Positions 17,177 through 25,649 are shown, counted from the first letter of the stretch. The stretch is DNA of 64,000 nucleotides from Luteibacter sp. (GCF_009912395.1 NZ_WNDO01000004.1:62001-126000), one strand, 5' to 3'. Notes: generated by a model from the letters alone, not told the origin. Numbers and translations are program-made.

Positions 17177-19687
17177 ATGACCGCCGTCTTTCCCATTACC
17201 CCGCTGCTACCCGACATCCTCACCTCGTTGCACGACCATCCGCGGCTCGTGCTCGAGGCGCCGCCGGGCGCGGGCAAGACGACCCAGGTACCCCTGGCCC
17301 TGCTCGACGCACCCTGGCTGTCGGGGCAGCGGATCGTAATGCTGGAGCCTCGTCGTATCGCCGCGCGTGCCGCCGCCTCCTTCATGGCGGCGCAACTGGG
17401 CGAGGGGGTTGGCGAGACGGTCGGTTACCGCATCCGCTTCGAATCGCGAGTGGGGCCGCGTACGCGGATCGAGGTCGTGACCGAAGGCATCCTGGGCCGG
17501 ATGATCCAGGACGACCCTTCTCTGGAGGGTATCGGTGCGATCCTGTTCGATGAATTTCATGAGCGTCACCTTCCCGGCGACCTGGCGGCGGCGCTGACGC
17601 TGGATGTGCAGGCCAACCTTCGCCCCGAGCTGCGTATCGTGGTGATGTCGGCGACGCTCGACGGTGAACGCATCGCGCAATGGCTGGGTGCGCCGAGGCT
17701 GACCAGCCCCGGTCGCAGTTATCCGGTGACGATGACTTATCCACCCGCACGGGCCCAGGAGAGCACCGAGCAGCAGACCACGCGCGGCGTACTCCAGGCA
17801 TTGCGCGAGACGACAGGCGATGTACTGGTCTTCCTGCCGGGACGGCGCGAGATCGAGCGCACCCGTAGTCTGCTGGAGCATCAGGCCGACGATGTCGACG
17901 TCGTCGCGTTGCATGGCGAACTGTCCATGGCGGAACAGCAACTGGCGTTGACGCCAGGCGACGAAGGCGTGCGCCGTGTCGTGCTGGCGACCAACGTGGC
18001 GGAATCCAGCGTGACGTTGCCGGGTATCCGCGCGGTGGTGGACTCGGGTCAGGCACGCGAGCCGCGCTTCGATCCGGCATCGGGCTTTTCCCGACTGGAA
18101 ACCGTGATGATCTCGCAGGCTTCGGCCGACCAGCGTGCGGGTCGCGCGGGGCGCGTGGCGGAAGGCACGGCGTATCGTCTCTGGCCGGAGAGCCGGCGGC
18201 TGGAGCCATCCCGTATTGCGGAGATCGAGCAGGCCGAACTGTCGGGTCTCGCCCTGGACCTGGCGGGGTGGGGTAGCGATGATCTCCCTTGGCTCGATGC
18301 GCCGCCGGTCGGCGCGATGAACCAGGCGCGCGATCTGCTGCGCCGCCTGGGTGCCATGGACGACGGTGGCACCATCACGTCGCTGGGCCGCGACATGCTG
18401 GCGCTGGGCGCCACACCGAGACTGGCCGCGGCCGCCCTGCGCGCCCCGGTGGAGCGACGCGCGCTCGTAGCCGATCTGCTGGCCCTCGTGGAGGCCCGCT
18501 CGCCGTTGCGCGGCGAACAGGGGCGCACGGACGATTTCCGGCAACGCGTGGCCGCGCTCCATCTCTGGCGCGACGCCGGCGCGCGTGGTGCGCGCAACGC
18601 GTCAGCCGATGTGGGCGCCCTCGCGGCGATCGACAAAGCCTCGGCCGGTTGGCGACGGCGTCTGGAAGCGCGTACGGCGGCGAGCGGCGTGCCTGATTCG
18701 CATGCCGTGGGCGATCTGCTGGCCCATGCGTTCCCGGACCGTGTCGCTCGTCGTGACGACAATCAACCGTCGCGTTACCAGATGGCCAACGGTCGCGGTG
18801 CGCGCCTGCACGAGAACAGCGCCCTGCATGGCGAACCCTGGATCGTGGTCCTCGATCTGCGCCTCGAAGCCCGTGACAGCCTGATCCACGCCGGTGCTCC
18901 CCTCGATCCGGATTTACTGGCACGGGAGCATCCGGATCGCTTCATCACCCAGCGGGTGCTGCGCTGGGACGACGAACGCGGTATTGCCGAGGCCTTCGAG
19001 GAGCGTCGTTTCGACGCGCTGGTCATATCGCGTAAACCGGTGCCCATGAGTGGTGACGACGCATTGCCGGCGTTGATCGCGGCCATCCGTTCGCGCGGTA
19101 TCGCCTCGTTGCCCTGGACCGACAACGCATCGCGCCTGCGCACGCGCATTGGCGCGCTGAGGGTCTGGCGTCCGGAACTGGGCTTGCCGGATGTGGGCGA
19201 CGAAGCCCTGCTACGGTCGCTGGATACCTGGCTGTCGCCCTATCTCTCGGGCAAGCGACGCCTGGAGGCGCTGCAGCCCTCCGAGCTGTCCGAAGCGCTG
19301 GCGGCGATGCTCGACTACGAACAGCGTCGGGCGCTGGATGCGCATGCACCCGAGGAGCTCACCGTTCCCAGCGGTATGAGTCGCCGCCTGGAATACGGCG
19401 CGCGCGACGACGAGCCCGGTGCGCCTCCCGTGCTGGCGGTGAAGCTGCAAGAGCTGTTCGGCCTTGCGGACACCCCTCGCGTGGGTGATGGACGAGTTCC
19501 CGTGATGCTGCACTTGCTGTCACCGGCAGGACGCCCCATCCAGGTCACGCAGGATCTCTCCGGTTTCTGGAACCGTACCTATCCCGAGGTAAAGAAAGAG
19601 CTGAAGGGACGTTATCCCAAGCATCCCTGGCCCGACGATCCCTGGACGGCGACCGCGACACACAGGGCTAAGCCGCGAGGCACCTGA
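17177..19687 (+). CDS. hrpB: ATP-dependent helicase HrpB
   Basis: This is a DEAH-box-type helicase of the HrpB family, a cytoplasmic RNA-helicase-like ATPase with poorly defined role. The 836-residue protein has Walker A GAGKTTQ near residue 31, the DEFHERH variant of motif II, SAT (VVMSATLDG), and motif VI QRAGRAGR. HA2-like and HrpB C-terminal domains follow (SGFWNRTYPEVKKELKGRYPK.. near the end). Length is typical. It splits the two exported gene pairs A1/B1 and A2/B2 and appears to be a core gene around which accessory genes have accumulated. Confidence 0.95.
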   Translation: MTAVFPITPLLPDILTSLHDHPRLVLEAPPGAGKTTQVPLALLDAPWLSGQRIVMLEPRRIAARAAASFMAAQLGEGVGETVGYRIRFESRVGPRTRIEVVTEGILGRMIQDDPSLEGIGAILFDEFHERHLPGDLAAALTLDVQANLRPELRIVVMSATLDGERIAQWLGAPRLTSPGRSYPVTMTYPPARAQESTEQQTTRGVLQALRETTGDVLVFLPGRREIERTRSLLEHQADDVDVVALHGELSMAEQQLALTPGDEGVRRVVLATNVAESSVTLPGIRAVVDSGQAREPRFDPASGFSRLETVMISQASADQRAGRAGRVAEGTAYRLWPESRRLEPSRIAEIEQAELSGLALDLAGWGSDDLPWLDAPPVGAMNQARDLLRRLGAMDDGGTITSLGRDMLALGATPRLAAAALRAPVERRALVADLLALVEARSPLRGEQGRTDDFRQRVAALHLWRDAGARGARNASADVGALAAIDKASAGWRRRLEARTAASGVPDSHAVGDLLAHAFPDRVARRDDNQPSRYQMANGRGARLHENSALHGEPWIVVLDLRLEARDSLIHAGAPLDPDLLAREHPDRFITQRVLRWDDERGIAEAFEERRFDALVISRKPVPMSGDDALPALIAAIRSRGIASLPWTDNASRLRTRIGALRVWRPELGLPDVGDEALLRSLDTWLSPYLSGKRRLEALQPSELSEALAAMLDYEQRRALDAHAPEELTVPSGMSRRLEYGARDDEPGAPPVLAVKLQELFGLADTPRVGDGRVPVMLHLLSPAGRPIQVTQDLSGFWNRTYPEVKKELKGRYPKHPWPDDPWTATATHRAKPRGT

Positions 19688-19838
19688 ATCGCCGCGCTTT
19701 CGGGCGTCCACCCACATGCGCCGGGCGTGTGCCTTCGCGCATGCATCGGCGTCGCGGATACGCTCGAAGCCGATCTTCCTTTCCAATGCCCTGTCGCCGG
19801 CACCCTGCCGTCGACCATCGCACAAAAAAGGAGGTTCC

Positions 19839-21014
19839 ATGCGATTACATGGATTTGTCGCGCATAGCGCGTTCGTCGCATTCGCGTTCGTCTCTGCCGG
19901 GTCGACGCTTGCCGCACCCCGCGTCGGGCCACCGCCCGGCGACCTGATATCGGCCTGGATCAAGCATCGTCTTGCGGTCGATGCCGATCGCGACCCACTG
20001 ATCGCCGACGCGAGGCTCACGAACGACATTGTGCTTTCGCCGGCGGACATCTACACGCCGGTGCGAAGCGTTCCGTTCTCATTCCGGGGCGTGCTGTGGA
20101 CACACACCTTCGTGGACCTGCTTTCCGACGGCTACCCGTTCAGCCGTTCCACGGCCACCCAGGCGCTTGCCTGGGACCTGGGCATGACCAACGGATATCC
20201 GGGGGCGGTGGATTCCGCCCATCTTGCACCGGATCTCGGCGCCCGCTGGGCGGGTACCCAACTGGCCAAGGCCGGGGTGACCGAAGCCATCGCCCGCAAG
20301 GCGATCGGGCTGGCGGGGCAGGGTGCTTATGCTGTCGCGGCGAACTACGCCGTGGCGGTGCAGATCCTGGTCGACAAGCTCGCTTGCTACGAAGCGTCCG
20401 AATGGCCGAGTCTCGGCTTGCGCGATGACATCGTGCAGCGATTCATGGCGGCGAATGCGCTGGGTGAATTGCGCGATTACGATCTCATCTACCTGATGCG
20501 GATGTTGCAGGCCGAACTCTCCACCTGGCATGCCGGCGAGATGAATATGTACGGTCGCCGCGAGCTTCCCACCGCCCTGCGGGTCGCGCGCGTGGCGGCC
20601 GCTTACCGTGACATGCAGGGGTATGCGCACGATCCCTGCACCCAGGGCGGTCGGCATGACCGCTCGGTAGCTGCCACCCTGCCTACCGACACCACGAAAT
20701 CGATGTGCCTGGTGGATGCGACCGATCGCTCGGTGCTTGCCTGGTACCTCACCACGTTCGACGCCCAGACGAATCCGGAGCACACCAATTTCGTCGTCGC
20801 GCCTGCGATGCGCATGACTCGCCTGGTGCGACCGGTTCGTCCTTTGTGGCTGGGGGTGTTCGGTAATGAATTGCAGGCCCATTCCGTCAATCTGGAAGTG
20901 GTGGAGTCCCTGGTCGCCGACCAGCTGGCGACGGACGACGCCTCGGAAGCCAAGGCGGAACGCTATACCATGCGTCGCGCCGTGTTCCTGTGTGCCAAGG
21001 AGATCGGCGCATGA
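19839..21014 (+). CDS. Exported partner-family protein A2 (unknown function)
   Basis: This paralogue of the protein at 15058 has 391 residues with an N-terminal signal sequence (HSAFVAFAFVSAGSTLAAP). Shared blocks are PTALRVARVAAAY (about residue 245), CLVDATDRSVLAWY (about 290), and LRDDIVQRFMAAN with YLMRMLQAELSTW between them. I chose the ATG at 19839 because a strong AAAAGGAGG lies 4 nt upstream; an in-frame extension to 19716 would bury the signal peptide. The stop codon overlaps the start of the deaminase-fold gene at 21011, as in the first pair. Function is unknown. Confidence 0.75.
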   Translation: MRLHGFVAHSAFVAFAFVSAGSTLAAPRVGPPPGDLISAWIKHRLAVDADRDPLIADARLTNDIVLSPADIYTPVRSVPFSFRGVLWTHTFVDLLSDGYPFSRSTATQALAWDLGMTNGYPGAVDSAHLAPDLGARWAGTQLAKAGVTEAIARKAIGLAGQGAYAVAANYAVAVQILVDKLACYEASEWPSLGLRDDIVQRFMAANALGELRDYDLIYLMRMLQAELSTWHAGEMNMYGRRELPTALRVARVAAAYRDMQGYAHDPCTQGGRHDRSVAATLPTDTTKSMCLVDATDRSVLAWYLTTFDAQTNPEHTNFVVAPAMRMTRLVRPVRPLWLGVFGNELQAHSVNLEVVESLVADQLATDDASEAKAERYTMRRAVFLCAKEIGA

Positions 21015-21808
21015 AGACACGTCATGTCGGGATGATGCTCGTCGGCCTGCTTCTCGCCGCACCCGCTTCGGCCGAGAGCTGGCGGGCCACCGGGTTTGCG
21101 GAAGACGACCGGAACATCGTCACAGGAGCGTTGATCGACGCCTTTCGCTTCCATGCGGAAGCGGCCGCCACGTGGTACCTGAATCAGCTGGAAGGGAACC
21201 TGGTATCGCAAAAGACCTTCAGTCAGTTCAGTCATGCGATGGTGTCCGCGACATACGGAGCCTTCGAATACACCTATACGAAAGACGGCGTGCGGAATAC
21301 CCGCATCTACTACGCGATGTCGGGTCGCGACGATCCGCCGACGGGCCTTCCCTCCGGGCACACGCCCATGGCGAACTTCATCGCCCAGGACAGCACGCGC
21401 ATCCACGCATACATCGGAGCTAACGACCAGAGCGCGATCCGCTGGACCGAAATCGAGACCGATGCCATTCCGGATCAGCATCGTCGCGATGCGGAACTGA
21501 AAGCCGTGCGGACCATCGAGCGCGATATCCGCTCGGGCGTGGTCACGCGGGGTGGCCGGCTCCAGGCCTTCGTCAGCCAGCCCATGTGCGACTCCTGCGA
21601 GCATGTGATGCACGAATTCGAGCGCATCTATGGCGCGGACATCCAAGTGAACTACCTGGAAGGCAATCTTAGTCCCGCTTACCGTCGATTCCGCCGCTTG
21701 ATCAACGGCTTCATGAATACCGTGCTGGTCTTGGTGCAGCGGCCCAGCAGATCGAACCATCCAACGCCGCCGTCGGGTGGCGCATGCGGTAGCATTTTCG
21801 TTCAGTGA
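21011..21808 (+). CDS. Exported deaminase-fold protein B2
   Basis: This 265-residue paralogue of B1 has a clear signal peptide (VGMMLVGLLLAAPASAES). The deaminase-type elements are a hairpin (FEYTYTKDGVRNTRIYYAMSG), D160-A-E162-L-K with the following helix VRTIERDIRSG, and C193-D-S-C196 preceded by M rather than P. S-P-A-Y-R follows about 35 residues later. The start ATG overlaps the A2 stop (ATGA) with AAGGAG 8 nt upstream, so the pair is likely co-translated. It is probably a zinc-dependent deaminase in an exported form; substrate unknown. Confidence 0.72.
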   Translation: MKTRHVGMMLVGLLLAAPASAESWRATGFAEDDRNIVTGALIDAFRFHAEAAATWYLNQLEGNLVSQKTFSQFSHAMVSATYGAFEYTYTKDGVRNTRIYYAMSGRDDPPTGLPSGHTPMANFIAQDSTRIHAYIGANDQSAIRWTEIETDAIPDQHRRDAELKAVRTIERDIRSGVVTRGGRLQAFVSQPMCDSCEHVMHEFERIYGADIQVNYLEGNLSPAYRRFRRLINGFMNTVLVLVQRPSRSNHPTPPSGGACGSIFVQ

Positions 21809-21820
21809 TGCATCGGTTGG

Positions 21821-21848
21821 CCGGAACGACGCCAAGCCGTCGTTCCGG
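21821..21848 (+). terminator. Strong 11-bp hairpin after the A2/B2 pair
   Basis: CCGGAACGACG and CGTCGTTCCGG form a perfect 11-bp stem around a 6-nt loop, 12 nt after the stop of B2. The downstream sequence is G-rich rather than U-rich, so this may mark transcript end or protect the 3' end instead of acting as a classical terminator. It isolates the next gene as a separate transcription unit. Confidence 0.45.
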
Positions 21849-21983
21849 TCAGGGGGGCATCCTGTGGACTGTCCATCGTGGGTGGGGTGACCTATGATCC
21901 GCGGCCCGCGGGCCCGACGTTTTCGGGCGACGCAAAGACAGGCAAGGAACGCCTCATGATGTGTAAGGAAAAGGACAGTCGCC

Positions 21984-22778
21984 GTGCGTGATGGCGATGG
22001 GGGGAGGAATGCGCGTCTCAGGCGTGGCGTCCGCGTTGTGTTCATGGCACTAGCTTTTTTCCAGGCTCCTGGGGCTGGGGCCGTGGACATGGTCGATATC
22101 GTCGACGATATCGAGGGAGTCACGGTGGGCATGCTTCGTGGTGCCTACGATTACCACCTGGAATCCGCCGGTCGCATGATCGGCGCGATGGACACCGACG
22201 GTTTGACCTCGGCGGACCTGGACCGCCTGGCCCATCGTTGGTCCACGGCGACGGTGGCGCGATTCGAATACACCTATGTGCAGCGAGGGCGACCGCGCAC
22301 GGTGGTGTACCACGCGATCTCAGGGCAGGAGGCAAATCATATCCTCGGTCTGTCCGTGCCGGACATGACTTCCTACTATCCCGTTTCCGTGATGGATCGC
22401 CGAGCGATGATCACCGCCGCGGCGGGGAGTCGCCTGGCACCTCCTGAGGTCGGCCACGTCATGGATGCCGAGATCAAGGGTTTTCGTTCGATCGAGAAAG
22501 ACATCGTCTCCGGCAAACTACTCAGGGGAGGGCGGTTGAACATATGGGTGAGCCAGCCGGCCTGTGCATCGTGTCGTCGCGTGGCTTCGTCCTTCGAAGA
22601 CGGCTACGGTGTGAGGACAACGATCCATCAATGGATGAAGAGGGAAACCCCTGGAGACTCTCCGTTTCGTCAGCTCTCCACCCATCGCCGCCGAGGTGGC
22701 ACACGATTGCGACACTGGAGGAAGCAGGCCAGTTCGCTGACGAGCGTCCGCGTCCTGATCGCAGGATGCCTACCTTGA
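21984..22778 (+). CDS. Exported deaminase-fold protein B3, without a partner gene
   Basis: This 264-residue paralogue of B1, B2 and B4 reads from GTG 21984 and has a signal sequence (RRGVRVVFMALAFFQAPGAGA). The fold markers are FEYTYVQRGRPRTVVYHAISG, D161-A-E163-I-K with FRSIEKDIVSG, and C194-A-S-C197 in VSQPACASC. After this the sequence becomes basic and unlike its relatives (THRRRGGTRLRHWRKQ), so the C-terminus may be altered. Unlike the others it has no partner-family gene directly upstream; 175 nt of non-coding DNA with a hairpin precede it. The GTG start is the best in-frame choice but is not backed by a strong ribosome binding site. Confidence 0.65.
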   Translation: MRDGDGGRNARLRRGVRVVFMALAFFQAPGAGAVDMVDIVDDIEGVTVGMLRGAYDYHLESAGRMIGAMDTDGLTSADLDRLAHRWSTATVARFEYTYVQRGRPRTVVYHAISGQEANHILGLSVPDMTSYYPVSVMDRRAMITAAAGSRLAPPEVGHVMDAEIKGFRSIEKDIVSGKLLRGGRLNIWVSQPACASCRRVASSFEDGYGVRTTIHQWMKRETPGDSPFRQLSTHRRRGGTRLRHWRKQASSLTSVRVLIAGCLP

Positions 22779-22905
22779 GGAAGCGGTTCCGGGGATTTCG
22801 CCTACGAGAAGGTCGGCAGTATTCCTATCGAGTGTAGGTGTAGGGATGTGGTCTCATAAGACCGGGCACCAGGACGTGTCCTTCGTTCCCTACCTGTAAC
22901 CGAAC

Positions 22906-24033
22906 ATGGATGGTTCTTCATGCGATTACGCTTACACGGCTTGGCGCTCGCCCTGGCCGTCTACCTGGGCCCCCCCCGGTGTCCACGCCGGCGAAGCTCC
23001 TTTAGCGGATTTTCCCGAACGCCTCATGCAAAGCATCGTCGAGAAGGAAGGCGACGAGACGGATCGCTTCAATGACGAACATGCCCGATCCTTCCTTCTC
23101 GTCGACCCGTCCTCGGCATACAGCGATCTGCGGGTCATCGCTTCGGAGGATCTCGACGAGAGCTGGCACGATGCGCTTGCGCGTTCCGGTCTGGATGCCG
23201 ACGTGGGTATCGAGGTCTATGCACGTCGCATGGGCCTGACGAAGGCGCGGCCCCAGGTCGACATCGTCGTGGATCCCGCCTACGATCATTACGATCCGTT
23301 GATCGGAGCCCAAGCCACCAAGGCGGCGATGGACGAGGACATATTCCGTCAGGCCGTGAACTACACGGGCTATCACAACTCCGCCCTCGCGGCGAATTAC
23401 GCCGTGGGTGCACAGATCTTGCGCGACAAGTTGCACCGTGTTCCGGTCGACAAACACGATGACTACAACCTTCGTTCGGATGTGCTGGAACGCTTCATGC
23501 ACCTCGCTACGAAGGATGTCATCGACGACTACGACGGTGATTATTTGCAGCGATTGCTCAAGAGCGAAATGGTGGAATTTCGCCCGGGCACCTCGCCATC
23601 GCTTGGTGTTCAGTACATTCCAGCGCAGTTCCGGGTGGCACGCGTCGCGGCGGCCTATCACGACCAGACGGGCTACTTCGGCGGGTATCCCTGCCTTCCG
23701 TCGGGAAGATACAACCCATCGTTTGCGGGTACGGGCAAGGAAGGCGATTCGCGTGCATTGTGTTTCGTAGATGCGACCGATCAGGACACGTACGCCTGGT
23801 ATCAGAAACAGCTGGCGGATCAAATCGAGGGAATAAAGCGCTATCCGGACAACATCAAGGAATCCGGTCTGGTGAAGCTTCTAAGGCCTATCGCCATCAT
23901 CAGTGAAGCAGCCGGTATCGGCTCCTTCATTCACTTCAGTACCGGCCTTCGCGCGTGGGGGAAGGGCATGATTCGTCCCCGTCCGGTAAAGAATATTTAT
24001 CAGAAGATCAACACACGGATGTGCAAAGCCTGA
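22906..24033 (+). CDS. Partner-family protein A3, signal peptide out of frame at a poly-C tract
   Basis: This third member of the partner family has 375 residues in the open frame from 22906. It shares PAQFRVARVAAAY (about residue 239) and CFVDATDQDTYAWY (about 286) with A1 and A2, plus LRSDVLERFMHLA. In this frame the N-terminus is not a signal peptide. A good one (MRLRLHGLALALAVYLGPP) begins at ATG 22920, with GGATGG 6 nt upstream, in another frame. It would join the main frame at GVHA-GEAP if the run of eight C at 22970-22977 were seven. As written, the 22920 frame stops after about 60 codons. The defect is a real frameshift, a phase-variable switch or a sequencing error. Confidence 0.65.
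   Translation: MDGSSCDYAYTAWRSPWPSTWAPPGVHAGEAPLADFPERLMQSIVEKEGDETDRFNDEHARSFLLVDPSSAYSDLRVIASEDLDESWHDALARSGLDADVGIEVYARRMGLTKARPQVDIVVDPAYDHYDPLIGAQATKAAMDEDIFRQAVNYTGYHNSALAANYAVGAQILRDKLHRVPVDKHDDYNLRSDVLERFMHLATKDVIDDYDGDYLQRLLKSEMVEFRPGTSPSLGVQYIPAQFRVARVAAAYHDQTGYFGGYPCLPSGRYNPSFAGTGKEGDSRALCFVDATDQDTYAWYQKQLADQIEGIKRYPDNIKESGLVKLLRPIAIISEAAGIGSFIHFSTGLRAWGKGMIRPRPVKNIYQKINTRMCKA
22970..22977 (+). repeat. Homopolymer of eight C that decides the reading frame of A3
   Basis: Eight consecutive C follow GGG. With seven C the signal peptide begun at 22920 reads into the body of A3; with eight it does not. It is the point where the two frames of the gene meet. Confidence 0.8.
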
Positions 24034-24034
24034 T

Positions 24035-24850
24035 ATGAAATTTCACATGGAATCGTCGTATCGGCGTATCTCTGCGCGATTGCTGTCGGCATTCGCACTG
24101 CTCGTGGCTGGCCCGGCATGGGCTAAACTGGATATCGCGGAATTGCCCGAGGGTGAGGGGAGCGAGGTGGCCATCGATGCCATGAGGCGTTCAGTTGAAA
24201 TCCACACGGATCAGGTACTGAACTATCGCGATTCGGCCGAAGGTGGCCCGGGCGCTTTCAGCAAGCAAGACATGAAGACCCAGATGGCGAAGGGGAGGCG
24301 GGCGACATACGCATCGGCCGAGTACGAGGTGAACGGAAAAACCTATACATATGTCGCGAAGTCAGGCGAAGATCTGATTGGGGCCGTGCCTCACTCGGAC
24401 GGTATGCTTCCCGACCATAAGCCGTTCGGTGAAACGCGTGTAGCCCGGGTTTCTTTTAAGAATCCCACCCATTCTGGCGGTGACTTCACATCGAAATTCC
24501 ATGCGAGTATCCCGATGCAGGCGTTCGATGCTGAAATGAAGTTGGTTCGCACCATCGAGTACGAGTTCGAAGTAAACAAGCTGCCGCAGGGAGGCAAGCT
24601 CACCATGTGGGTAAGCAAGGAACCATGTGCTTCATGCAGTCCCGTGCTGAAGCAGTTTCATGACGAATACTTTTCGAGCAGCAACCTGAAAGTCCGCTTC
24701 GTGCCCGATAACACCGCAAAGCTGCAAGATGCTCTTTCGGCTCGTTTCCATCAGAAACGATTGACGGGTCTCGCTCCGCTTGGCAGCCCTGAGATCAAGG
24801 GCTCGTGGTATCGATCGCGCTCATCATCGCCGGACAGCTTCTGCCCTTGA
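24035..24850 (+). CDS. Exported deaminase-fold protein B4
   Basis: This 271-residue protein is the most typical deaminase-motif protein of the four. It has a signal sequence (RLLSAFALLVAGPAWA), a hairpin (SAEYEVNGKTYTYVAKSG), D165-A-E167-M-K with LVRTIEYEFE, then GGKLTMWVSKEPC198-A-S-C201 and PVLKQFHDEYF. This closely follows the order seen in toxin deaminases (D-x-E-x-K, G-x-L...P-C-x-S-C, V-I-x-Q-F). It starts 2 nt after the stop of A3; ATG 24047 is an alternative start. The gene is visibly more AT-rich than its neighbours, suggesting acquisition. Substrate and recipient are unknown. Confidence 0.75.
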   Translation: MKFHMESSYRRISARLLSAFALLVAGPAWAKLDIAELPEGEGSEVAIDAMRRSVEIHTDQVLNYRDSAEGGPGAFSKQDMKTQMAKGRRATYASAEYEVNGKTYTYVAKSGEDLIGAVPHSDGMLPDHKPFGETRVARVSFKNPTHSGGDFTSKFHASIPMQAFDAEMKLVRTIEYEFEVNKLPQGGKLTMWVSKEPCASCSPVLKQFHDEYFSSSNLKVRFVPDNTAKLQDALSARFHQKRLTGLAPLGSPEIKGSWYRSRSSSPDSFCP

Positions 24851-24855
24851 GCGAA

Positions 24856-24892
24856 AAGAACGCAGACGTGCGTCACGCATGCCTGCGTTCTT
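24856..24892 (+). terminator. Hairpin between convergent genes B4 and rluF
   Basis: AAGAACGCAG (24856-24865) pairs perfectly with CTGCGTTCTT (24883-24892), and the loop can form a second short stem. It lies in the 75-nt gap between convergent genes, so it can end transcription from both sides. Confidence 0.6.
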
Positions 24893-24925
24893 GCCCTCGC
24901 GTAGATATCGCCGGCGCCGGAGTCG

Positions 24926-25645
24926 CTACCAGCGTGTACGCTCCGGCAGCAATCCCTTCAACTCGACTTCGGTCAGGTTGCGCCACTGCCCCGGCTTCAG
25001 ATGGCCGAGCTTGACGTTGATGATACGGACGCGGCGCAACTGTGTGACGCGGTAGCCGAAGGCGGCGGCCATCAGGCGGATCTGCCGGTTCAGGCCCTGC
25101 GTGAGGATGATGGCGAAACCGTACTTCGCGATCCGCCGCACCTTGCAGGGCTTGGTCATCTGCCCGTGGATACGCACGCCACGGGCCATGCCGGTCAGGA
25201 ACTCGTCGGTCACCGCCTTGTTCACCGCCACGAGGTATTCCTTCTCGTGGTGGTTCTCGGCGCGGAGGATCTCGTTGACGATGTCGCCGTTGCTGGTCAG
25301 CAGGATCAAGCCCTCGGAGTCTTTGTCGAGACGACCGATGGGGAAGATCCGTTGCGCATGATCGACGAAGTCGACGATATTGCCGTCCACCGTGGTGTCG
25401 GTGGTGCAGGTGATGCCGACGGGCTTGTTCAGGGCGATGTAGACCCCCCGATTCTTTGACGACTCCGGCGCCATGGTGCGAGCGACGACGACGTCGCCAT
25501 CGACCTTCACCACGTCGCCGTCGAGCGCCTTGGCACCCATGCCGACCGTTTCGTCGTTGATGGTGACACGACCGGCCACGAGCAGTTCGTCCGCCTCGCG
25601 GCGGGAGCAGAGCCCGGATTCGCTGATGTACTTGTTGACGCGCAT
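24926..25645 (-). CDS. rluF: 23S rRNA pseudouridine synthase RluF
   Basis: RluF makes pseudouridine at position 2604 of 23S rRNA. The 239-residue protein has an N-terminal S4 RNA-binding domain (MRVNKYISESGLCSRREADELL) and the RsuA/RluF catalytic core with GRLDKDSEGL, whose Asp is the catalytic residue. The conserved KEYLVAVNK and QGLNRQIRLM follow. The match to E. coli RluF runs along most of its length, including ILRAENHHEKEYLV and YRVTQLRRVRIINV, though the C-terminus is shorter. It is transcribed leftward together with the ABC transporter genes upstream, 4 nt after them. Confidence 0.93.
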   Translation of the reverse strand: MRVNKYISESGLCSRREADELLVAGRVTINDETVGMGAKALDGDVVKVDGDVVVARTMAPESSKNRGVYIALNKPVGITCTTDTTVDGNIVDFVDHAQRIFPIGRLDKDSEGLILLTSNGDIVNEILRAENHHEKEYLVAVNKAVTDEFLTGMARGVRIHGQMTKPCKVRRIAKYGFAIILTQGLNRQIRLMAAAFGYRVTQLRRVRIINVKLGHLKPGQWRNLTEVELKGLLPERTRW

Positions 25646-25649
25646 CGGA

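Noticed and set aside
22009-22050. Frameshift near the start of B3 because of the G-rich run and an ATG at 22009
   Set aside because: The ATG at 22009 opens only a 14-codon frame. The GTG at 21984 gives a continuous frame with a plausible signal peptide, so no frameshift is needed.
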